A stretch of DNA of 5,187 nucleotides. Origin: Negativicutes bacterium (lineage in GTDB: Bacteria; Bacillota; Negativicutes; JAGOZY01). Positions 1 through 5,187 of this stretch are shown piece by piece. The stretch is from positions 1 to 5,187 of the forward strand of contig JAGOZY010000105.1 in NCBI GenBank assembly GCA_018058445.1. The letters run 5' to 3'. Under the pieces are notes generated by a model, which ran no database searches, had not been told where the DNA came from, and saw nothing but the letters and a program-made list of their open reading frames with translations. The translations under genes and the position numbers were made by a program. How positions within the stretch are numbered: the first letter of the stretch is position 1; each line of letters begins with the position of its first letter.

Positions 1-241
1 GCTCAGCACCGCCGACACCCAGCTCAATCGGAATCGCGATCTCCCAGTTTGGTATTTTTTCACGAATCCATTCTATTTCATTTGGATGAACCGCCAGAAT
101 AATTTGATTCACACCGCACTTTTCTAGTGCTTTTAGAGTATGAACCAAGATCGGTTTCCCGCCGAGTGGCAAAAACAATTTATTCCCTTCACGGCCCATG
201 CGGGTTCCTTGACCTGCTGCAGGTACAATCGCTACAATCAT
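1..241 (-). CDS. ispD: 2-C-methyl-D-erythritol 4-phosphate cytidylyltransferase, N-terminal part (cut by window edge)
   Basis: IspD transfers CMP from CTP onto 2-C-methyl-D-erythritol 4-phosphate, the third step of the non-mevalonate (MEP) isoprenoid pathway in the cytoplasm. Only the first 80 codons are present; the frame is open to the left edge and the family is usually about 230 aa. Visible are the nucleotide-binding loop [10 protein letters not shown] (residues 7-16) with the following Lys21, GGKPIL at 27-32 and the downstream GGAE at 77-80, which probably begins the family's GGxxRxxS signature. The ATG at 241-239 is chosen because GAAAGGGG (257-250) lies 8 nt upstream. It follows yacL on the same strand after a 37-nt gap with no terminator, so the two are probably cotranscribed, as in Bacillus. 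Identification rests on motif and context; other sugar nucleotidyltransferases share the loop, but the position next to yacL favours IspD. Confidence 0.93.
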   Translation of the reverse strand, partial: MIVAIVPAAGQGTRMGREGNKLFLPLGGKPILVHTLKALEKCGVNQIILAVHPNEIEWIREKIPNWEIAIPIELGVGGAE

Positions 242-243
242 CA

Positions 244-275
244 GCCAATCCCCTTTCAAACCTGACACAATTGGC
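244..275 (-). promoter_or_regulatory. Possible stem-loop holding the ispD ribosome binding site in its loop
   Basis: In the yacL-ispD gap, read on the minus strand, GCCAAT (275-270) and ATTGGC (249-244) are perfect 6-nt inverted repeats separated by 20 nt. The ispD Shine-Dalgarno GAAAGGGG (257-250) lies at the 3' end of the loop, directly against the stem, and the ATG starts 2 nt after the second arm. The fold could influence ispD translation. Six pairs with a 20-nt loop is weak and may be chance; no U-tract follows, so it is not a terminator. Confidence 0.25.
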
Positions 276-278
276 GTT

Positions 279-1388
279 CTATTTTGGACGGACAAAAATC
301 ATACGACCCGCTGCGGTTTGAAGCACCGAGGTAACTACCGTCTCAATGGTTTCGCCAATTAATTTTCTACCATCTTCAACAACGATCATCGTGCCATCAT
401 CCAGGTAACCAATTCCCTGACTGGCCTCCTTACCTTCTTTGACCACAAGTACAGTCATTTCTTCACCCGGTAAGAGAACCGGTTTAATCGCATTGGCAAG
501 TTCATTGATGTTAAGAACCTTAACCCCTTGAATTTCGGCTACTTTATTCAAGTTATAATCATTCGTCAGTACTTTCCCCTTGGTAAGTTGACCGAGTCGA
601 ACGAGTTTTGCATCTACTTCAGAAATATCATCAAAATCGCGACTATCGATTTTAATCGTCATTTTCTTTTCTTTTTGCAAGATGTTTAAAACATCTAAGC
701 CACGGCGCCCTCGATTTCGCTTAAGTCCATCGGAAGAATCAGCAATATGCTGCAATTCAACCAGTACAAATTTAGGAATAAGCAAAGTACCTTCTAGAAA
801 ACCAGTTCGGCTCAAGTCGACAATTCGTCCATCGATAATCACGCTTGTATCAAGAATCTTTGCGGACTCTTCCGAGCTGGCTTCGCCCTCTATTGGAGCA
901 GCTTCACGTTTTCTCACCCAGCCTAATCGGCTAATAAACTGAAATAAATCATCTCGTTTCTTGATTCCGACGTTCAGACCAATGTAAGCAAGTACGACAC
1001 TCAGCACGCCAGGAATATAATTGCCGATAAAAGGAAGAGGCATAAAAGCCCAACCAAATAAATTCGCTAAAATTAAGCCGACCATCATTCCCAGAGCACC
1101 CACCAGAATATCTGCTGTACTCATTTTATTGACTTGATTTTCCAGCCAAAAAGTAAAAGCCCAAAATCGTTTAATAATTGCAGGCGCCATTAAATAGCCA
1201 CAGATTCCACCAATAATCGTTCCAATGATCGCTGCAATAACGGTCGAAAGAGGTACACCTAGCCAACCAATTTTCCAAATTTCCGACTCAATATAAGGCA
1301 ATAAATAGGGAAATAGCCAGGTCATAATTAAAAAACCGCCGGTTGCGGTAAAAAGTACGATGACTAACCGCCAAATCCGGTCTATCAT
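279..1388 (-). CDS. yacL: YacL-family integral membrane protein with PIN and TRAM domains
   Basis: This 369-aa protein matches the size and domain order of the YacL family. Four hydrophobic segments lie at about residues 7-31, 43-70, 92-114 and 120-141. A basic, acidic-rich linker leads to a cytoplasmic PIN domain (about 176-295) with the start motif [10 protein letters not shown] (180-189), Glu211 in the VLVELQ strand, Asp259 and the LTNDYNL motif (274-280, Asp277). These acidic residues are the metal-binding set of PIN nucleases and appear intact. The C-terminal part (about 305-365) looks like a TRAM RNA-binding domain. The family is a putative membrane-tethered ribonuclease; its physiological substrate is not settled. 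The start ATG has AAAAGGGGG (1403-1395) 6 nt upstream. It is the first gene of a unit with ispD, driven by its own promoter instead of reading through from radA or disA. Confidence 0.93.
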   Translation of the reverse strand: MIDRIWRLVIVLFTATGGFLIMTWLFPYLLPYIESEIWKIGWLGVPLSTVIAAIIGTIIGGICGYLMAPAIIKRFWAFTFWLENQVNKMSTADILVGALGMMVGLILANLFGWAFMPLPFIGNYIPGVLSVVLAYIGLNVGIKKRDDLFQFISRLGWVRKREAAPIEGEASSEESAKILDTSVIIDGRIVDLSRTGFLEGTLLIPKFVLVELQHIADSSDGLKRNRGRRGLDVLNILQKEKKMTIKIDSRDFDDISEVDAKLVRLGQLTKGKVLTNDYNLNKVAEIQGVKVLNINELANAIKPVLLPGEEMTVLVVKEGKEASQGIGYLDDGTMIVVEDGRKLIGETIETVVTSVLQTAAGRMIFVRPK

Positions 1389-1440
1389 TCTTTTCCCCCT
1401 TTTAGCTGAAGCTGTTTATTTTCAAGTCATAATAAGATAG

Positions 1441-1469
1441 ATTATACCATAATACCCTGCACGAAAACC
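1441..1469 (-). promoter_or_regulatory. Probable yacL promoter (extended -10)
   Basis: On the minus strand TGGTATAAT (1449-1441) is a perfect extended -10 element (TGnTATAAT). The hexamer at 17-bp spacing, GGTTTT (1469-1464), is a poor -35, which fits a promoter that relies on the extended -10. Transcription would begin near 1434, giving a leader of about 45 nt before the yacL ATG. A promoter is needed here because the gene to the right is in the opposite orientation. Confidence 0.6.
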
Positions 1470-1521
1470 TGCTTTTTTCAACTTCCAAGAACCTTTTTTG
1501 CGAACTTTTTGTGACTTTTAT

Positions 1522-1550
1522 TTGACGATTCCACTTTCAATTTCTATAAT
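1522..1550 (+). promoter_or_regulatory. Sigma-A-type promoter of the small plus-strand gene
   Basis: TTGACG (1522-1527) and a consensus TATAAT (1545-1550) are separated by exactly 17 bp. T-rich runs at 1494-1499, 1506-1510 and 1516-1523 precede the -35 at roughly helical spacing and could act as an UP-like or bent element. The expected transcription start, about 7 nt after the -10, is near 1557. This is the strongest promoter seen in the window and points to housekeeping-type expression. Confidence 0.8.
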
Positions 1551-1570
1551 GAAAATATATGAGTAAGGGC

Positions 1571-1575
1571 AGGTG
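1571..1575 (+). promoter_or_regulatory. Ribosome binding site deciding the start of the small gene
   Basis: AGGTG (1571-1575), within a purine-rich stretch, lies 7 nt before the ATG at 1583. The upstream in-frame ATG at 1559 has only AT-rich sequence before it and sits about 2 nt from the predicted transcription start. The site therefore favours initiation at 1583. Confidence 0.7.
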
Positions 1576-1582
1576 CGGAAAG

Positions 1583-1975
1583 ATGGCAAATGATTTAAAA
1601 GAATTTCAGTCCTCTGTAGACACGTATCTTATCCGGCACCGTAGCGTTCTAGACGTGCTGACTAAATTACAGGAATCCTCAGCTCGAGTAAGCAGAAGCT
1701 TTGCAAAAGCAGTGACTGAGTGTGGTTGTATCGAAGTTCACGCGGACAAACAAGTCACTGGAACCTCCACCACTTATGAAGAACTTAAAGAGTGCATGTC
1801 CTCTCACATCGACCGACAACTTTGCAAGGATTGCCGCGAAGTTCTCAGTCAAGAGATGGGAGCGACTCTTTTTTACCAAGCCGCGCTATGCCAACTAATG
1901 GGACTTGATCTCGAAGATATTTTAGACGGCGAGCTTAAACGAATCCAAACCCTCGGCTTCTTTCACTTAACTTAA
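1583..1975 (+). CDS. Conserved small cysteine-containing protein of unknown function, MazG-like C-terminal half
   Basis: This encodes 130 aa from the ATG at 1583 and ends in tandem TAA stops. I do not recognise a defined function. The sequence is mostly helical, with no signal peptide or membrane segment, so it is probably cytoplasmic. A conserved-looking helix (about 8-46) leads to CGC (Cys47, Cys49). Further cysteines are Cys71, a CKDC pair (Cys81, Cys84) and Cys103; CxC plus CxxC could bind a metal or form disulfides. Residues 89-125, with EMGATLFY and LGLDLEDIL-like spacing (seen as LMGLDLEDIL, 105-114), resemble the second half of MazG-like helical proteins. The acidic residue of the MazG ExxD metal motif is replaced by Ala94, so pyrophosphohydrolase activity is doubtful. 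From memory, similar proteins occur in Clostridia near radA/disA/yacL, sometimes labelled DUF1573; this label is unverified. It has its own promoter and terminator and is monocistronic. Confidence 0.85.
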   Translation: MANDLKEFQSSVDTYLIRHRSVLDVLTKLQESSARVSRSFAKAVTECGCIEVHADKQVTGTSTTYEELKECMSSHIDRQLCKDCREVLSQEMGATLFYQAALCQLMGLDLEDILDGELKRIQTLGFFHLT

Positions 1976-1987
1976 TAATAAATGCTT

Positions 1988-2021
1988 AAAATACTCCGGA
2001 CCTTTCGGTTCGGAGTATTTT
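1988..2021. terminator. Bidirectional intrinsic terminator between convergent genes
   Basis: Arms 1988-2002 and 2007-2021 form a 15-bp stem with one G-U pair (on the plus-strand transcript) around the 4-nt loop TTTC. The base of the stem is A/T, so each transcript ends in a U-run: on the plus strand T-rich sequence through 2018-2025, on the minus strand four U at the foot of the stem followed by AAGC. It begins 12 nt after the small gene's stop codon and lies 7 nt past the radA stop, so it can serve both converging transcripts. The plus-direction tail is the better one. Confidence 0.9.
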
Positions 2022-2028
2022 TATTGGC

Positions 2029-3402
2029 TTACTTTTTTGCCTTTTCGATCAGTCCGGCCTTAAGCATCTCTTGAATCGTGCTCACAGGTACCACATCTTT
2101 AGCCCCCGCCGCCTTGGCATCTTTCAAATTGCCTTTAGGCACGATGAATCGATTATAGCCAAGTCGCAGAGCTTCTCGAATCCTTAGCTCCACCTGTGGA
2201 ACCGCTCGCACTTCACCAGTCAAACCTACTTCCCCCATAATTACCGTATGAGGATCTAAGCTCTGACCGCGAAAGCTTGATACCAGTGCCGACACCACAG
2301 CCAGATCAGCAGCAGGCTCTCCGGCCTCAAGTCCGCCGATCACATTGATATAAATATCCTGACTACTTAAAGATAGGCTCATTCGTTTCTCAAGCACTGC
2401 CGCCAAAAGAGCAAGCCTACCTGTATCAAATCCCGCCGCAGTCCGCCGAGGCGTACCAAAACAAGTTAAAGACACCAATGCCTGAATTTCAATTAGTAGC
2501 GGTCTGGCTCCTTCCATGCAGGCAAAGACCGTCGACCCCGGCGCATCGGAAGGACGCTCCGCCAATAGCAGAGCTGACGGATTTTCAACTTCCATCAATC
2601 CCTTTTGAGTCATCGAGAAAATTCCCGCCTCATGAGTTCCACCAAAACGATTCTTGATCGCCCGTAGCACCCGAAAAGCATGGCTACGATCTCCTTCAAA
2701 ATAGAGAACCCCATCCACCATATGTTCAAGCACACGTGGGCCAGCAATCGCTCCATCTTTTGTCACATGTCCGATAATCAAAGTTGAAATTGTTTTTTCC
2801 TTTGCAAGTCGTAGCAGCCGTCCGGTACATTCTCTCACCTGACTTACGCTACCAGGAGTCGAAGCAATTTCAGGCAAATAAAGAGTCTGAATTGAGTCGA
2901 TAATCATCAACGCCGGATTAATCTGCTCCGCCTCTTGAAGTACTCCTTCAAGTTCTGTTGTCGCAAGAAGTAGCAATGAATCTGGGAGTGGCCCTAACCG
3001 TTCTGCCCGCATTCTAATTTGGGCTGCCGACTCTTCGCCCGACACATAAAGAACGACCTGGCCGGAGCTTGCAATCGAAAGAGCAGCCTGCAAAGCCAAA
3101 GTGGACTTTCCAATTCCTGGATCTCCACCTAATAAAAGTAGCGACCCCGGCACAATCCCGCCGCCTAGTACCCGATCCACCTCAGATATCCCAGATGCCA
3201 TACGCGGCAGAGGCTGCACTTCTACTGCCGTAATCGGTTGAGGCTTAGCTTGAATCAAAGGACGAGTTACCCCGCTATTCCCTTTTCTCACCAGCTCTTC
3301 CTTCATGGAGTTCCAGACCCCGCAGCCGGGACAGCGACCCAGCCACTTAGGCGAATCATAGCCACATTCCTGGCAGAAAAATACATTTTTTGTCTTCGCC
3401 AT
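2029..3402 (-). CDS. radA: DNA repair protein RadA (Sms), complete
   Basis: RadA is a RecA-like ATPase that works with RecA in homologous recombination, promoting branch migration and processing of recombination intermediates. The 457-aa product has the normal family length. It has an N-terminal C4 zinc finger (Cys10, Cys13, Cys24, Cys27), a Walker A motif GDPGIGKS (93-100), Walker B LMIIDS (165-170) and the RadA-specific KNRFG motif (250-254). A C-terminal Lon-protease-like domain follows (about 280-450), without evidence of protease activity. An in-frame TTG lies one codon upstream (3405), but the ATG at 3402 is preferred because GGAG (3413-3410) is 7 nt before it. It lies 97 nt downstream of clpC on the same strand and ends at the shared terminator, so transcription does not appear to continue into yacL as it does in Bacillus. 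Confidence 0.97.
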   Translation of the reverse strand: MAKTKNVFFCQECGYDSPKWLGRCPGCGVWNSMKEELVRKGNSGVTRPLIQAKPQPITAVEVQPLPRMASGISEVDRVLGGGIVPGSLLLLGGDPGIGKSTLALQAALSIASSGQVVLYVSGEESAAQIRMRAERLGPLPDSLLLLATTELEGVLQEAEQINPALMIIDSIQTLYLPEIASTPGSVSQVRECTGRLLRLAKEKTISTLIIGHVTKDGAIAGPRVLEHMVDGVLYFEGDRSHAFRVLRAIKNRFGGTHEAGIFSMTQKGLMEVENPSALLLAERPSDAPGSTVFACMEGARPLLIEIQALVSLTCFGTPRRTAAGFDTGRLALLAAVLEKRMSLSLSSQDIYINVIGGLEAGEPAADLAVVSALVSSFRGQSLDPHTVIMGEVGLTGEVRAVPQVELRIREALRLGYNRFIVPKGNLKDAKAAGAKDVVPVSTIQEMLKAGLIEKAKK

Positions 3403-3433
3403 CAAACTACTCCATTCTAACTACCTATTCAAC

Positions 3434-3453
3434 GCTCTTTTATGGAAAAGAGC
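3434..3453. other. Perfect stem-loop in the clpC-radA intergenic gap
   Basis: GCTCTTTT (3434-3441) and AAAAGAGC (3446-3453) form a perfect 8-bp hairpin with a 4-nt loop, about midway between the clpC stop and the radA start. On the minus-strand transcript it is followed by GUUGAAUAG, not a U-tract, so it does not look like a full terminator. It could be an RNA processing or 3'-end-protecting structure for clpC mRNA. I saw no convincing promoter for radA in the gap, so cotranscription with clpC is the simplest reading. Confidence 0.5.
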
Positions 3454-3499
3454 CCAACGATCTTTTAGATGACCCTTGGACTCTTTCGCTATTTAACCC

Positions 3500-5187
3500 T
3501 TATTTTCCTTTCTTTTGAAAGTTCAAACCTTCTTCGCCTTTATCGATCAGGATCGTATCGCCTTCGGCAAAATCCTTCCGCAGTAGCGAGTCAGCGAGCT
3601 CATCTTCAATCATTCGTTGAATCGCTCGTTTTAAAGGACGTGCCCCATACTGAGAATCTACCCCTTCAGCTAAGATATAGTCTTTGGCTTCCAAAGTAAA
3701 TTCCAAAGCCAACTCATGTTCAGCCAATCGTTTTTGCACTCCTGTTAACAGGATATCCAAAATCTCACGCTGCTCGTCATGGGAAAGATTCGTAAATACG
3801 ATCATGTCATCCAGACGATTCAAGAACTCTGGACGGAAGATGCGTTTGACAGCTTCTAGTATTTCCTTCGCATCCTGCCCGTTTACTTTCTCTTCTTTAC
3901 CGTTATTAGCAAGGAAGCCCATTGCTGCGCTATCCATACCCGCTGCTTTCACACCAGCATTTGAAGTCATGATAATCACCGTATTTCTAAAGTCGACCGT
4001 GCGACCTTGTCCATCGGTTAAGCGACCATCATCAAGAACTTGAAGAAGCATGTTGAAGACATCTGGATGAGCTTTTTCAATTTCATCCAGCAAGATGACC
4101 GAATAGGGTTTACGCCTTACCGCCTCAGTCAATTGTCCACCTTCATCATAGCCCACATATCCAGGAGGTGCTCCAACCAAGCGAGACACCGTATGTTTTT
4201 CCATATACTCAGACATATCGAGTCGAATCATCGATTGCTCATCGCCAAAGAGAGCTTCAGCCAACGCTTTAGCAAGCTCGGTTTTCCCGACCCCAGTCGG
4301 TCCTAAGAATAAGAATGAGCCAATCGGACGTTTGGGATCTTTAAGCCCAGCCCGGGAACGGCGCACCGCTTTTGAGACCGCACTTACCGCTTTATCTTGT
4401 CCAACAACCCTCGAATGCAGCACTTCTTCCATTTTAAGAAGTCGCTGACTTTCCTCTTCTTCTAAACGGCTGACCGGGATTCCGGTCCAACCAGACACGA
4501 CCTGTGCAATAGTATCTTCATTCACTACCCGCTGATCTTTGCCGCTACTTTCTTTAGCGGACTCCAGTTCTTTCTGGGCCGTCTGGATCTGGTCACGAAC
4601 CGTTGCCGCTCGCTCAAATTCTTGGGCTAAAATCGCTTCTTCTTTTTCCTTTTCAAGATTTTCGATCTGTTTCATTTTCTCTTTACGACTCGGATCTTCC
4701 GGACGCTCAGCAATTCGAATACGCGAAGCCGCCTCATCCATCAAATCAATCGCTTTATCCGGCAAGAATCGGTCACTGATATAGCGCTCTGATAGTTTCA
4801 CCGCAGCAACCAGCGCATCGTCGGTAATTTTCACACCATGAAATGCCTCGTAACGATCCCGCAGACCTTTAAGAATCTCAATCGCTTCATCCACACTCGG
4901 CTCACCAACCATCACTGGCTGGAAGCGTCGCTCCAAAGCTGCATCTTTTTCGATATGTTTTTTATATTCATCCAAAGTAGTCGCACCAATGACTTGAATC
5001 TCACCACGAGCCAAAGCAGGTTTTAAGATATTTGCCGCATCCATTGATCCTTCCGCGGCTCCTGCACCGATCAACGTATGAAGTTCATCAATGAAAAGAA
5101 TCACCGAGCCATCTTTGCGCACTTCATCCAGCACTTTTTTAAGTCGCTCTTCAAATTCGCCTCGATATTTTGTTCCAGCAACCATAC
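3500..5187 (-). CDS. clpC: ATP-dependent Clp protease ATP-binding subunit ClpC, C-terminal part (cut by window edge)
   Basis: ClpC is a class I Hsp100/AAA+ unfoldase that feeds substrates to the ClpP peptidase with adaptors such as MecA or McsB. About 561 codons are visible; the usual length is near 810 aa, so the N-terminal repeats and the first Walker A lie beyond the right edge. Counting from the first visible Met (5185), the order is pore loop GTKYRGE (4-10), Walker [10 protein letters not shown] (28-36) and Arg86-Arg87. A UVR-type middle segment with [12 protein letters not shown] (189-200) marks ClpC, not ClpB. The second AAA+ module has Walker A GPTGVGKT (295-302), pore loop GYVGYDEGG (342-350), Walker B VILLDEIE (363-370), Arg457 and sensor-2 GARPLKR (514-520). 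All nucleotide-binding motifs look intact. That Met is internal, not the start: family homology continues upstream. Its location directly before radA matches the Firmicutes ctsR-mcsA-mcsB-clpC-radA order. Confidence 0.97.
   Translation of the reverse strand, partial: MVAGTKYRGEFEERLKKVLDEVRKDGSVILFIDELHTLIGAGAAEGSMDAANILKPALARGEIQVIGATTLDEYKKHIEKDAALERRFQPVMVGEPSVDEAIEILKGLRDRYEAFHGVKITDDALVAAVKLSERYISDRFLPDKAIDLMDEAASRIRIAERPEDPSRKEKMKQIENLEKEKEEAILAQEFERAATVRDQIQTAQKELESAKESSGKDQRVVNEDTIAQVVSGWTGIPVSRLEEEESQRLLKMEEVLHSRVVGQDKAVSAVSKAVRRSRAGLKDPKRPIGSFLFLGPTGVGKTELAKALAEALFGDEQSMIRLDMSEYMEKHTVSRLVGAPPGYVGYDEGGQLTEAVRRKPYSVILLDEIEKAHPDVFNMLLQVLDDGRLTDGQGRTVDFRNTVIIMTSNAGVKAAGMDSAAMGFLANNGKEEKVNGQDAKEILEAVKRIFRPEFLNRLDDMIVFTNLSHDEQREILDILLTGVQKRLAEHELALEFTLEAKDYILAEGVDSQYGARPLKRAIQRMIEDELADSLLRKDFAEGDTILIDKGEEGLNFQKKGK

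Noticed and set aside
127..321. Plus-strand open frame across the ispD start, the gap and the yacL end
   Set aside because: It crosses two confidently assigned minus-strand genes and has no supporting signals; it is a shadow frame.
1521..1546. Possible CtsR operator overlapping the plus-strand promoter, because TTTGAC is present
   Set aside because: CtsR sites need two tandem heptads (GGTCAAA type) at close spacing; only one partial heptad is present and the second does not match.
1679..1879. Minus-strand open frame inside the small gene
   Set aside because: The plus-strand frame has its own promoter, ribosome binding site and terminator, while this one has none.
3403..3405. TTG as the radA start
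   Set aside because: The adjacent ATG at 3402 has better spacing (7 nt against 4) from GGAG, and ATG is preferred over TTG.
5183..5185. ATG at 5185 as the clpC start
   Set aside because: The sequence starts in the middle of the first AAA+ domain, at the conserved [11 protein letters not shown] region, so the gene must continue past the window edge.
3500..5187. Several open frames on the plus strand inside clpC (for example 3684-4043, 4040-4306, 4539-4784, 4838-5026)
   Set aside because: They are antisense to a well-conserved AAA+ coding sequence, lack ribosome binding sites that I can see, and their translations resemble no family.
1..5187. Mobile elements, CRISPR arrays, tRNA or rRNA genes, defence genes
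   Set aside because: No transposase-like frame, regularly spaced repeat or recognisable structural RNA was found; nearly all the window is accounted for by five genes and short intergenic regions.

Overview
This 5.2 kb window carries part of the low-GC Gram-positive (Firmicutes) housekeeping cluster clpC - radA - (disA) - yacL - ispD. From right to left on the minus strand it holds the C-terminal part of the AAA+ chaperone ClpC (cut by the right edge), complete radA, complete yacL (PIN/TRAM membrane protein) and the first 80 codons of ispD (cut by the left edge). Gene order, AG-rich Shine-Dalgarno sequences, sigma-A-type promoters and the protein sequences point to a Clostridia-type Firmicute, perhaps Peptococcaceae-like. 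The genus cannot be fixed from this sequence.

The layout departs from the Bacillus subtilis order between radA and yacL. There disA (c-di-AMP synthase) is expected, but no disA is present. Instead a small gene at 1583-1975 on the plus strand points against all its neighbours. It has a near-consensus promoter of its own (TTGACG, 17 bp, TATAAT). It is convergent with radA, and one strong hairpin (1988-2021) can terminate both. It is divergent from yacL, which has its own extended -10 promoter (1441-1449). The cluster is therefore split into two transcription units, clpC-radA (ending at the shared terminator) and yacL-ispD, separated by a monocistronic unit.

The small gene product (130 aa) has a CxC and a CxxC motif and a C-terminal helical stretch resembling the second half of MazG-like helical proteins. 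From memory it resembles small conserved clostridial proteins found near radA/disA/yacL, but its function is unknown. The other genes are standard: protein quality control (ClpC), recombination and branch migration (RadA), a membrane-anchored PIN/TRAM protein (YacL) and isoprenoid precursor synthesis (IspD). No mobile element, tRNA, rRNA or CRISPR array was seen. Apart from the small gene and its regulatory setting, the region is ordinary.
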